A stretch of DNA of 64,000 nucleotides, taken from NCBI RefSeq assembly GCF_021043365.1, contig NZ_JAJNDU010000004.1, forward strand, positions 186,001 through 250,000, given 5' to 3'. Of the stretch, positions 7,400 to 14,381 are shown piece after piece. Source of the stretch: Sphingomonas sp. IC-11 (GTDB lineage: Bacteria; Pseudomonadota; Alphaproteobacteria; Sphingomonadales; Sphingomonadaceae). The notes beneath the pieces are model-generated. The model worked only from the letters and a program-made list of their open reading frames with translations. It was not told the DNA's origin and ran no database searches. Positions within the stretch are counted from its first letter, which is position 1. Every line of letters starts with the position of its first letter. Both the position numbers and the translations under genes were made by a program.

Positions 7400-9370
7400 A
7401 TGTCGCGCGTTCTCGACCGCCGCCAGGTGCTGCGCGGTGCCAGTCTGGCAGGCGGCGGCCTCGCCTTGTCGGCCTATATGCCGGCATGGGCACAGCCCGT
7501 CTCGGCCGGCATCGCCAAGCCGTTGCCCACGGTGTCGGGCGAGGACATCACGCTCAAGGTCGCGCATCAGATGATGATGATCGACGGGCGGCAGAGCCAC
7601 GCCATCGGCATCAACGGCACCGTGCCCGCTCCGCTCATCCGCTTGCGCGAGGGGCAGAACGTCCGCCTCCACGTCGTCAATGAGCTCGACGAGGAAACCT
7701 CGATCCACTGGCACGGGCTGCTTCTCCCCTTCCAGATGGACGGGGTTCCCGGGATCGCCTTCCCCGGCATTCCGGCGCGATCGACGTTCACCTACGAGTT
7801 CCCGATCATCCAGAGCGGCACCTACTGGTACCATAGCCATTCGGGGCTTCAGGAGCAGGAGGGGCATTACGGCCCGATCCTGATCGACCCGAAGAACCCC
7901 GATCCGGTGAAGTTCGACCGGGAGCACGTGATCGTGCTGTCCGACCACAGCTTCCACCACCCGCACTACCTCTTCGATCGGTTGAAGAAGGAGTCGGGCT
8001 ACTTCAACCGCCAGCGCCAGACCCTGGCCGGGCTTCTCGCCGGCAAGGATCAGTCGCTGAAAGAGCGGTTGGAGTGGGGCAAGATGCGGATGGACCCCGC
8101 CGACGTCGCCGACGTCACGGGCTCGGTCTACACCTACCTGGTCAACGGCTACGGCCCCAAGGACAATTGGACCGCGCTATTCCGCCCCGGCGAGCGGGTG
8201 CGGCTGCGCTTCATCAACGCCTCGTCGATGACCACCTTCAACGTCCGCATTCCGGGCCTGCCGATGACGATCGTCGCGGCCGACGGCTTGAACGTGCGCC
8301 CGGTCGAGATCGACGAGTTCCAGTTCGGCCCGGCCGAGACCTATGACGCGATCGTCACCCCGCCCGACCTGCGCGCCTATACGCTGGTCGGTGAGAGCAT
8401 CGATCGCTCCGGCATGGCCCGCGCGACGCTCGCTCCGCGCGAGGGCATGGCGGCCGAGGTGCCCCCGCTCCGCAAGCGCCCGCTCGCGACCATGAAGGAC
8501 ATGGGCATGGGCGGCATGGATCATGGCACGATGGACCACGGCGGCATGAATCATGGCGCCATGGGCGGCGCTGCGGGTTCGATGTCCGGCATGGACCATG
8601 CTGCGATGGGGCATGGCGCGGGCACCGGCGCGATGGCGGGTATGGATCATTCCCAAATGAACCACGGCGCGGCCGGCACCGCGGCAGGCGGCATGGCAGG
8701 CATGGACCACGGCCAGGCTCAGGGCGGCGCCATGGCCGGTATGGACCATGGCTCCGGCACGATGCCGGCGATGAACGGCGATCAGATGGGCGGGATGGAC
8801 ATGGGCGGCATGAGCCATTCCATGCGCGATTTCAGCAATGCCCCCGAGGTTAAAAAGGGACCGGGCGTGCAGACCATCTCGCCGATGCCGGTCGATCGGA
8901 CCGGCGATCCCGGGCAGGGGCTGGAGAATGTCGGGCATCGCGTTCTCACCTATCGCGACCTGATGGCGCTCGACCGCAACCCGGACACACGCGCACCGGA
9001 GCGGGAGATCAAGCTCCACCTCACCGGCAACATGGAGCGCTATATGTGGGGCTTCGACGGCGAGAAGCTGTCGGAGAACCCCGACCCGATCACGCTGCTT
9101 CACGGCGAGCGGGTACGGGTGACGCTCATCAACGACACGATGATGGGACATCCGATCCACATCCACGGCCACTTCTTCGACCTGGTGACCGGCAAGGGCG
9201 CCTATGCCCCCCGAAAGCATACGGTGCTGGTGCAGCCGGGAGGCACGGTGAGCTGGGACGTGACCGGCGAGGAAGGCGACTGGGCCTTCCACTGCCACAT
9301 GCTCTACCACATGCACGCGGGCATGATGCGCGTTGTCCAGGTCCGCAAGGCCGGGGAGGCCGCGGCGTGA
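7400..9370 (+). CDS. copA: CopA/PcoA multicopper oxidase of periplasmic copper resistance
   Basis: 656 residues. A Tat signal (DRRQVLRGASLAGGG) exports the folded enzyme. The cupredoxin copper motifs are all present: IHWHG (about residue 103), YWYHSHSG (about 142), HPIHIHGHFFD (about 586) and HCHMLYHMHAGMM (about 631), giving the T1 and trinuclear sites. Between domains 2 and 3 lies an insert (about 365-475) packed with GMDHG/MNHG-type repeats, a Met/His-rich copper-loading segment longer than in the plasmid PcoA. It oxidises Cu(I) to the less toxic Cu(II). AGGAG precedes the ATG. The stop overlaps the copB start (GTGA). Confidence 0.97.
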   Translation: MSRVLDRRQVLRGASLAGGGLALSAYMPAWAQPVSAGIAKPLPTVSGEDITLKVAHQMMMIDGRQSHAIGINGTVPAPLIRLREGQNVRLHVVNELDEETSIHWHGLLLPFQMDGVPGIAFPGIPARSTFTYEFPIIQSGTYWYHSHSGLQEQEGHYGPILIDPKNPDPVKFDREHVIVLSDHSFHHPHYLFDRLKKESGYFNRQRQTLAGLLAGKDQSLKERLEWGKMRMDPADVADVTGSVYTYLVNGYGPKDNWTALFRPGERVRLRFINASSMTTFNVRIPGLPMTIVAADGLNVRPVEIDEFQFGPAETYDAIVTPPDLRAYTLVGESIDRSGMARATLAPREGMAAEVPPLRKRPLATMKDMGMGGMDHGTMDHGGMNHGAMGGAAGSMSGMDHAAMGHGAGTGAMAGMDHSQMNHGAAGTAAGGMAGMDHGQAQGGAMAGMDHGSGTMPAMNGDQMGGMDMGGMSHSMRDFSNAPEVKKGPGVQTISPMPVDRTGDPGQGLENVGHRVLTYRDLMALDRNPDTRAPEREIKLHLTGNMERYMWGFDGEKLSENPDPITLLHGERVRVTLINDTMMGHPIHIHGHFFDLVTGKGAYAPRKHTVLVQPGGTVSWDVTGEEGDWAFHCHMLYHMHAGMMRVVQVRKAGEAAA

Positions 9371-10572
9371 TCCGGTCGCTCCTCCTCGCCGGTATGGCGC
9401 CGCTCGGCCTTGCGACACCCGCATTCGGGCAGACCATGGACCATTCCATGCACAACATGCCGGGCATGACGATGCCGGCAAAGCCGGCCGCCAAGCCGAA
9501 GGCGAAAGCCGCGGCCAAGTCCGCGACTAAGCGTAAGGCTCCCGTCCGACGCACCGCGCCGCGGCGCGCGCAACCGGCGAAGACGCAGGCTGCCGACCCT
9601 CATGCCGGGCATGACATGAGCGGGATGCAGGGAATGGATATGAGCGGTCAGCAGCAGGCTGCGCCCACCCAGAACCCGCACGCCGGGCACGATATGTCTG
9701 CTATGCCGGGCATGGCAGCATCGACAGGTGCGGGGCAGGACCCGCATGCCGGCCACGACATGAGCACGATGCCGGGCATGGCGATGCCCGGCGATCAGCC
9801 CGCTGCCAAGGTCGGAACCGACCTTCCCCCCGGCAACAAGCCCGCTCCCGCTCCAGCCGGGGACCACCTCGCCGATCGTTTCTGGGGCGCGGACGCCATG
9901 GCCAGCTCGCGCGAGAACGATCTACGCCGCGAGCATGGCGGAATGACCGTCTATCAGATCCTCTTCAATCTCGCCGAATATCAGGCTCGCAAGGGTGGCG
10001 ACGGCTATCGCTGGGATGGCGAGGCCTGGATCGGGGGCGACATCAATCGCTTTACGCTAAAGAGCGAGGGCGAAGGCACGTTCGGCAAGCCGCTCGAACA
10101 GGCCGAGGTGCAGGCGCTCTACAGCCGCGCGCTCGATCCATACTGGAACCTTCAGGCGGGCGTTCGCTACGACTTCAAGCCCAACCCCTCGCGCACCTAC
10201 GCGACGGTAGGGATCGAGGGGCTGGCCCCCGGTTGGTTCGAGGTGGAGGGCGCATTGTTCCTCTCCGACAAGGGCGACGTGCTTGGCCGTGCGGAGGGCT
10301 ATTACGACCAGCGCATCACCAACTGGTTCGTGCTCCAGCCTAGGGTGGAGGCCAATTTCTCCGCGCAGGACGTGCCCGAAACCGGCACCGGCTCCGGGCT
10401 CACGGACCTCGAGGCCGGGCTTCGGCTTCGCTACGAGGGCCGGCGCGAGTTCGCGCCCTACATCGGCGTGTCGTGGGAGCGGCAGTTCGGCGACACCGCG
10501 CGCTTCACCCGCGCACGCGGTGACAATACGGGCGGCTTCAGCTTCGTCGCGGGCGTGAGGACCTGGTTCTGA
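9367..10572 (+). CDS. copB: CopB outer-membrane copper resistance protein
   Basis: 401 residues from the GTG at 9367, which overlaps the copA TGA; the open frame runs further upstream but only antiparallel to copA. A signal peptide (RSLLLAGMAPLGLATPAFG) is followed by a Met/His-rich linker with a Lys/Ala stretch and three near-repeats of PHAGHDMSxMPGM (about residues 78-140). The C-terminal 220 residues form an outer-membrane beta-barrel ending in the aromatic VRTWF. CopB acts with CopA in periplasmic copper sequestration or export. The repeats resemble those in copA and may have spread between the two genes. Confidence 0.94.
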   Translation: MIRSLLLAGMAPLGLATPAFGQTMDHSMHNMPGMTMPAKPAAKPKAKAAAKSATKRKAPVRRTAPRRAQPAKTQAADPHAGHDMSGMQGMDMSGQQQAAPTQNPHAGHDMSAMPGMAASTGAGQDPHAGHDMSTMPGMAMPGDQPAAKVGTDLPPGNKPAPAPAGDHLADRFWGADAMASSRENDLRREHGGMTVYQILFNLAEYQARKGGDGYRWDGEAWIGGDINRFTLKSEGEGTFGKPLEQAEVQALYSRALDPYWNLQAGVRYDFKPNPSRTYATVGIEGLAPGWFEVEGALFLSDKGDVLGRAEGYYDQRITNWFVLQPRVEANFSAQDVPETGTGSGLTDLEAGLRLRYEGRREFAPYIGVSWERQFGDTARFTRARGDNTGGFSFVAGVRTWF

Positions 10573-11300
10573 GCCCGCGGCTCCGCCTCCATGTCGGGGC
10601 AAGCAAGGTTCACCGCTGGCTTGCGCTCCTGATCGGGGCGCAGGCGATCGTCTGGTTCACCAGCGGGCTCGTCATGAGCCTGCTGCCGATCGACACCGTG
10701 CATGGCGATCACCGGATCGACCGGAACGTCGAACCGGCCCTGATCGCCACTCAGGATTTCGCGCCCGTCCCTGCCCTTCTCGCATCGGCCGGAGCGCCGG
10801 TGCGTCAGCTCCAGCACCGGATGCTGCTGGGGCGGCCGATCGTCGAAGCCCAGCTCGGCGACGGCAAGGTGCGTTTGCTGGACGCCCGCACCGCAAAGCC
10901 GCTGCCCCCGGTCGACGGCCCGGCCGCAGCGCTGATCGCAAGGCAGGCGTATCGCGGCGAAACTGGTTCGGCGCCCGTCGTCGAGCGGATCGAGCGCCTC
11001 AGCACCGAGTACCGCGGTGCCCTCCCCGCCTGGCGTGCTTCCTTCGCCGATGACGACGGGACCCGCATCTACGTGGGCGCCGAGACGGGGCGGCTGACAT
11101 CGGTCCGGACCGGCACGTGGCGGCTCTACGACTTCTTCTGGGGGCTTCACATCATGGATTGGACCGAGCACGAGCGGTTCAACACGCCGTGGCTCAACGC
11201 TTTCGCAGCGGGCGGACTCGTGTTCGCTGTCGCCGGGGCGATCCTGCTCTTCATGCGCTGGCCCCGTCGACGTCGCAGAAAAGCTCAAGGGGTCCGCTAG
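10569..11300 (+). CDS. PepSY-domain membrane protein; probable CTG start
   Basis: About 243 residues. The PepSY-TM topology is clear: a first helix (RWLALLIGAQAIVWFTSGLV), a periplasmic PepSY region, WRLYDFFWGLHIMDW and a last helix before an Arg-rich tail. The first ATG (10674) falls in the middle of helix 1, so it cannot be the start. Reading upstream in frame, no ATG, GTG or TTG occurs; a CTG at 10569 overlaps the copB TGA (CTGA) and has GAGG eight bases upstream. This overlap pattern is the one used throughout this cluster. Function is unknown; such proteins often accompany copper oxidases and may reduce or carry copper. Confidence 0.85.
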   Translation: MSPRLRLHVGASKVHRWLALLIGAQAIVWFTSGLVMSLLPIDTVHGDHRIDRNVEPALIATQDFAPVPALLASAGAPVRQLQHRMLLGRPIVEAQLGDGKVRLLDARTAKPLPPVDGPAAALIARQAYRGETGSAPVVERIERLSTEYRGALPAWRASFADDDGTRIYVGAETGRLTSVRTGTWRLYDFFWGLHIMDWTEHERFNTPWLNAFAAGGLVFAVAGAILLFMRWPRRRRRKAQGVR

Positions 11301-11313
11301 AGAGCTGCGTATC
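11285..11313 (+). promoter_or_regulatory. ECF-type promoter copy 5 (degenerate -35)
   Basis: CAAGGG (11286-11291), 15 bases, GCGTATCC (11307-11314). The hexamer differs from TGAGGG at its first two bases. It overlaps the end of the PepSY gene and lies 34 bases ahead of the first DUF305 gene. Confidence 0.6.
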
Positions 11314-11347
11314 CTTCAGTGGGTGGGGCCGCACAGGAGAGCGCATC

Positions 11348-11947
11348 ATGAACCACGACGACCCCGGCTCCAAACAGGGCGGTATGGGGATGAGCTACGG
11401 GCGCTTCGCCGCGATGATCGCGACGTCGACGGTCGTGATGTTCGGGCTCATGTACCTCAACACTTACGCGCTCGCCCATGTCGAATACAGTCAGACCCGG
11501 ACGTGGATGGCGATCGTCATGGGCGCCGTGATGGCGCTCATCATGATCGGCTTCATGTGGGGCATGTATCCCGACCGACGGGCCAATCTCGGCATCGTGG
11601 CGGCCTCGATCGCGGTGTTCGCCGGTGCCTTGTGGCTTGTCCGCAGCCAGGAGACGGTCGGAGACGTTGCTTATATGAAGGCGATGATCCCGCATCACTC
11701 GATCGCGATCATGACCAGCGAGCGCGCTCACATCAAAGACCCCGAGGTGCGGAAACTCGCGGACGGGATCATCGACGCTCAGGTCCGCGAGATCGCGCAG
11801 ATGAAGCGCTACATCGCCCGGCTTGAGGCGCACCCCACGCCCGACAATGCGCCCGACCTCCCCTCCTATCGCGACAAGCAGGTGCCTCCCCCGCCCCCCG
11901 AAACCGACGAGAGCGTCGGCGTCAACACGCTTCAGCCGATCCGCTGA
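11348..11947 (+). CDS. DUF305 membrane protein with three to four N-terminal helices
   Basis: 199 residues. An N-terminal membrane part of about three helices (MIATSTVVMFGLMYLNT, MAIVMGAVMALIMIGFMWGM, NLGIVAASIAVFAGALWLV) is followed by a DUF305 domain with MIPHHSIAIMTSERA and a helix AQVREIAQMKRYIARLE. DUF305 is a ferritin-like four-helix fold whose HH motif is thought to bind metal. The ATG at 11348 is preceded by CAGGAGAG; the longer open frame to 11117 lies inside the PepSY gene. A Pro-rich tail ends the protein. Role in copper handling is inferred only from position and promoter copy 5. Confidence 0.85.
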   Translation: MNHDDPGSKQGGMGMSYGRFAAMIATSTVVMFGLMYLNTYALAHVEYSQTRTWMAIVMGAVMALIMIGFMWGMYPDRRANLGIVAASIAVFAGALWLVRSQETVGDVAYMKAMIPHHSIAIMTSERAHIKDPEVRKLADGIIDAQVREIAQMKRYIARLEAHPTPDNAPDLPSYRDKQVPPPPPETDESVGVNTLQPIR

Positions 11948-11957
11948 GCAACATCGC

Positions 11958-11987
11958 TTGAGGGCTAATCGGTTTGAGCCCGTATCC
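11958..11987 (+). promoter_or_regulatory. ECF-type promoter copy 6
   Basis: TTGAGGG (11958-11964), 15 bases, CCGTATCC (11980-11987), 36 bases ahead of the second DUF305 gene. As after copy 1, the early transcribed region contains TTGAGCGGG (11991-11999; compare 4234-4242). Confidence 0.7.
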
Positions 11988-12022
11988 CTGTTGAGCGGGA
12001 GTTTTGACGCAGGAGCGACACG

Positions 12023-12397
12023 ATGAAGAAGATGATGATTATGGCCGTCGCGACCGCCCTCGGCGCGGCTCCCGCGGTCGCCCAGATGCAGGGCATGGAC
12101 CATTCCGGCATGAACCACGGGCAGATGATGCGGCCGACGCCGGCGAACCCGTACCCGCAGGCCGAGATGGACATGCATCAGAAGATGATGTCGGCGATGG
12201 GTGCCGATGCCACCGAGACGTGGGTCCGCAAGATGGTCGAGCACCACCGTGGCGGCATCGCCATGTCGCGTATCGTGCTTCGCGAGACCAAGGACCCCAA
12301 GGTTCGCCAGATGGCCACCAAGACGATCGCAGAGCAGACCCGCGAGATCGGCGAGTTGAACGCCTGGCTGCGGGCGCATGGCAAGAGCGCCCAGTAA
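12023..12397 (+). CDS. Secreted DUF305 protein, Met-rich
   Basis: 124 residues. A signal peptide (MKKMMIMAVATALGAAPAVAQ) leads into a Met/His-rich start (MQGMDHSGMNHGQMM) like those in CopA and CopB, then a DUF305 core with MVEHHRGGIAMSRIVL and AEQTREIGELNAWLRAHG. It is a soluble periplasmic companion of the membrane DUF305 protein just upstream. An AGGAG site precedes the ATG by about seven bases. It has its own copy of the shared promoter. Periplasmic Cu(I) binding is plausible from composition, but no DUF305 activity is established to my knowledge. Confidence 0.88.
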   Translation: MKKMMIMAVATALGAAPAVAQMQGMDHSGMNHGQMMRPTPANPYPQAEMDMHQKMMSAMGADATETWVRKMVEHHRGGIAMSRIVLRETKDPKVRQMATKTIAEQTREIGELNAWLRAHGKSAQ

Positions 12398-12411
12398 TCG
12401 ACTACCGTCCC

Positions 12412-12435
12412 TCCCCCCGTCACCGTGCGGGGGGA
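12412..12435. other. GC-only hairpin between the DUF305 and DUF411 genes
   Basis: TCCCCCC (12412-12418) can pair with GGGGGGA (12429-12435) around a ten-base loop. No T-run follows, so it looks like an intercistronic RNA hairpin (message stabiliser or attenuator) and not a full terminator. Confidence 0.4.
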
Positions 12436-12456
12436 TGGCCACCCGGGAACTCAGAT

Positions 12457-12897
12457 ATGGATCGCTTTCGCCTTCTCGCCGCCGCGCTGGCGTGCGCTAC
12501 CCCTGCGGGGGCTCTCGCCGCGGGTCCCGTCCTGATGCATCGCGACCCGGGTTGCCCCTGTTGCGAGAAATGGGCGCAGCAGGTGAAGGAGCAGTTCGGC
12601 CGCGCCGTCCGCGTCGTCGACGATGCGAACCGGCCGGCGTTCATGAAGGCACGCGGCGTGCCTCAAGACCTCGCCTCCTGTCACACTGCCATTATCGACG
12701 GCATGACCTTCGAAGGGCACGTTCCGATTGCCGACATGAAGCGCGCCTTGGCCACGCATCCGAAGGGCGTCACCGGCCTCGCGGTCGCCGGGATGCCGAT
12801 GGGCTCACCGGGCATGGAAATGCCGGGCATGAAGGCCCAGGCCTATGACGTGATCGCGTTCGGGCCGAGCGGCCGCAGGGTGTTCGCCCGCCATTGA
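12457..12897 (+). CDS. DUF411 periplasmic metal-binding protein
   Basis: 146 residues with a signal peptide (LLAAALACATPAGALAAG) and the DUF411 hallmark HRDPGCPCCEKWAQQV, a Cys cluster on a thioredoxin-like fold. A second Cys (LASCHTAIIDGMTFEGHVP) and a Met-rich loop (GMPMGSPGMEMPGMKA) complete a likely copper site. The family is commonly found with copper resistance genes. The start at 12457 gives a proper signal peptide; no close AGGAG is visible. It converges with the small Cys-rich gene across the hairpin at 12901-12922. Confidence 0.9.
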   Translation: MDRFRLLAAALACATPAGALAAGPVLMHRDPGCPCCEKWAQQVKEQFGRAVRVVDDANRPAFMKARGVPQDLASCHTAIIDGMTFEGHVPIADMKRALATHPKGVTGLAVAGMPMGSPGMEMPGMKAQAYDVIAFGPSGRRVFARH

Positions 12898-12922
12898 AAA
12901 GGGGAGGCGCGAACGCCTCCCC
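12897..12922 (-). terminator. Intrinsic terminator of the small Cys-rich gene
   Basis: A perfect nine-base stem GGGGAGGCG / CGCCTCCCC with a four-base loop (12901-12922). Read on the minus strand it is followed by TTTT (complement of 12897-12900), so it terminates the 12930-13151 gene. Confidence 0.8.
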
Positions 12923-12929
12923 TCCCAGC

Positions 12930-13151
12930 TTACTTCTTCTGCATGCCCGACATGTCGTGACCGGCGTGCTCGCCGTGCTTCATGTCCTTCATGTCGGCGC
13001 AGCAATCCTTCTTCGCGCCGTCCTTGTCCTTGCAGCAGTCGGCGCCATCCTTGCAGCACTCCTTCCCCGCGCAGCAGTCAGCGGCGGCAAAGGCCGTGGC
13101 GGGAACGAGCGCGAGCGCGATAGCCGCGCCGATGAACTTGATGGTCTTCAT
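12930..13151 (-). CDS. Small secreted Cys-Cys repeat protein (metallothionein-like)
   Basis: 73 residues. After a signal peptide (about 1-23) the mature 50 residues hold four adjacent Cys pairs at 26-27, 32-33, 39-40 and 50-51 in a Lys/Asp-rich background, then a KHGEHAGHDMSGM tail with the His/Met motif seen in the copper proteins nearby. Vicinal Cys pairs on a short secreted peptide suggest a periplasmic Cu(I) or soft-metal sponge. I do not recognise a named family. It ends at a good terminator and follows another small secreted gene by 45 bases. Confidence 0.8.
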   Translation of the reverse strand: MKTIKFIGAAIALALVPATAFAAADCCAGKECCKDGADCCKDKDGAKKDCCADMKDMKHGEHAGHDMSGMQKK

Positions 13152-13196
13152 GTGTAATTTTCCTCAAACGCACTGATTGATCGGAATCCACGTCGA

Positions 13197-13529
13197 TCAG
13201 GCGGTTCGAGGAGGTGGCGGTGCAGGACCGCCCGAGCGACCAACAAGGGCATGAGGCTCGGGTGCGGGCGGATCCGTTCGCACGGCGAGCTGCGGCGCGG
13301 GAGACGTGTGAACGTCGAGGGCCGTTGCGATGCAGGCTCCTACGCAGTCCACCGAAGGGGCCTTTTTCACGGGCGTGGGCGGCGCTCGATCGCAATCGGC
13401 CATTCCGGCATGCGCCTCCGCAGGCGGGGCAGCCTGCGCGATGGCCTCGCACATTGGGCCCATCCGCACGAACAGCATCGCGCCCAGCAGGAGCAGAGCG
13501 AGTGTGCGGGCGAGGCGGCCGAAGCTCAT
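13197..13529 (-). CDS. Small secreted hypothetical protein
   Basis: 110 residues. Signal peptide or anchor at 7-22 (RTLALLLLGAMLFVRMGPM), Cys residues at about 27, 46, 62 and 66 (ADCDRAP, VDCVGACIAT) and a Pro-rich C-terminus. GAAGGG stands six bases before the ATG. It is upstream of, and probably co-transcribed with, the Cys-Cys repeat gene. No family recognised. The length and Cys content are compatible with a periplasmic metal-related role, but nothing more specific can be said. Confidence 0.6.
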   Translation of the reverse strand: MSFGRLARTLALLLLGAMLFVRMGPMCEAIAQAAPPAEAHAGMADCDRAPPTPVKKAPSVDCVGACIATALDVHTSPAPQLAVRTDPPAPEPHALVGRSGGPAPPPPRTA

Positions 13530-13566
13530 GCGGCCCTTCTAGGCTGCGCCGGGACGCTGCACCAGA

Positions 13567-14319
13567 TCAGTGCGCGACGCCCAGCACCATCCAGATAGCC
13601 ATGGCGACCATCATCACGTTCTCGGTGAGCGACAGGAAGCCCAGCGGCACATTGCTGTCACCGCCCACGCACGCGCATTTCAGCTCGCGCTTGTCGACAT
13701 ACACGGCCTTGATGACCGAGACCGCCCCGATCGTCCCGATCACCAGCGCGATCGGCACCGACAACCAGGTCAACACGCCGGCCGCCATCAGCACGCCCGC
13801 CGCGCCTTCCGCGTAGGGGTAGATATAGGAGTATGGCACCCAGCGCTTCGCGAGCAAGTCGTAGTTGAGGAACATGGTCGCGAACTTCTCGACGTTCTGG
13901 AGCTTCAACAGCGCCAGCACACACATGGAGAAGGCGATGAACCACTCACCGGCGCGTACCGTGAAGGGTGTGCCGAGCACGGCATAGCTGGCCGCCAGCG
14001 CCATTAATGCCGTCATCGCAAACACAACCGCGACCGGCCGGTAGGTCACCGCCTTGGGGTCGGCCACGGTCTTGCCGAAAAACCGGCGCAGATCGTCGTA
14101 GCCGCCTACCCGCTCGCCACCGATGAAGGTCTGGGGTGTCGTTTTGACCCCGTGCTCGGCTTTGAATGCGTCGGTTTCCTCGCGCGTCGTCAGCCAATGG
14201 TCCTCGACCTCGTAGCCGCGTCGGTGCAGCAGGTCCTTTGCCTTCAAGCCGTAGGGGCAGGTGTGCGTCGGCATCACCATGCGGTAGATCGTTGCCTTCT
14301 TGGGCGCCGCGGTCGCCAT
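13567..14319 (-). CDS. Glutaredoxin-MauE/DoxX fusion membrane protein
   Basis: 250 residues. The first 85 form a glutaredoxin/NrdH-like domain with a CPYG redox site (MPTHTCPYGLKAKDLL) and the cis-Pro motif KTTPQTFIGG. Four helices of a MauE/DoxX-type redox-associated membrane domain follow (PVAVVFAMTALMALAASYAV, WFIAFSMCVLALLKL, GAAGVLMAAGVLTWL, IALVIGTIGAVSVIKAV), with CACVGGDSN near the end. The ATG at 14319 has GGTGGAG six bases upstream; a longer frame to 14397 exists but crosses the promoter. The divergent MerR gene and operator (14347-14378) indicate metal-induced expression. It may pass electrons to a periplasmic partner or bind soft metal ions. Confidence 0.85.
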   Translation of the reverse strand: MATAAPKKATIYRMVMPTHTCPYGLKAKDLLHRRGYEVEDHWLTTREETDAFKAEHGVKTTPQTFIGGERVGGYDDLRRFFGKTVADPKAVTYRPVAVVFAMTALMALAASYAVLGTPFTVRAGEWFIAFSMCVLALLKLQNVEKFATMFLNYDLLAKRWVPYSYIYPYAEGAAGVLMAAGVLTWLSVPIALVIGTIGAVSVIKAVYVDKRELKCACVGGDSNVPLGFLSLTENVMMVAMAIWMVLGVAH

Positions 14320-14346
14320 GTTCTTCTCCACCATGTTCGCGACACC

Positions 14347-14378
14347 TATATAGGGGCCGTACCATGGTACGGAGTCAA
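14347..14378 (-). promoter_or_regulatory. mer-type MerR operator/promoter of the glutaredoxin-MauE gene
   Basis: On the minus strand TTGACT (14373-14378) is followed by the perfect 16-base palindrome CCGTACCATGGTACGG (14357-14372) and then TATATA (14347-14352), 19-20 bases from the -35. The TTGACTCCGTAC half is the same as in the mercury operator of Tn21/Tn501 as I recall it. Confidence 0.8.
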
Positions 14379-14381
14379 GGC

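Noticed and set aside
8177..9481. A 434-codon His-rich minus-strand frame opposite copA
   Set aside because: It is the complement of the Met/His repeats of copA (ATG/CAT rich), has no ribosome site and no recognisable domain; copA on the plus strand is certain.
13130..13196. A possible seventh copy of the ECF promoter ahead of the Cys-Cys peptide gene (GCGTT on the minus strand)
   Set aside because: The hexamer 15 bases upstream is CGTGGA, a poor match to TGAGGG, and the -10 part differs too. The 13530-13566 sequence ahead of the other small gene was rejected for the same reason.
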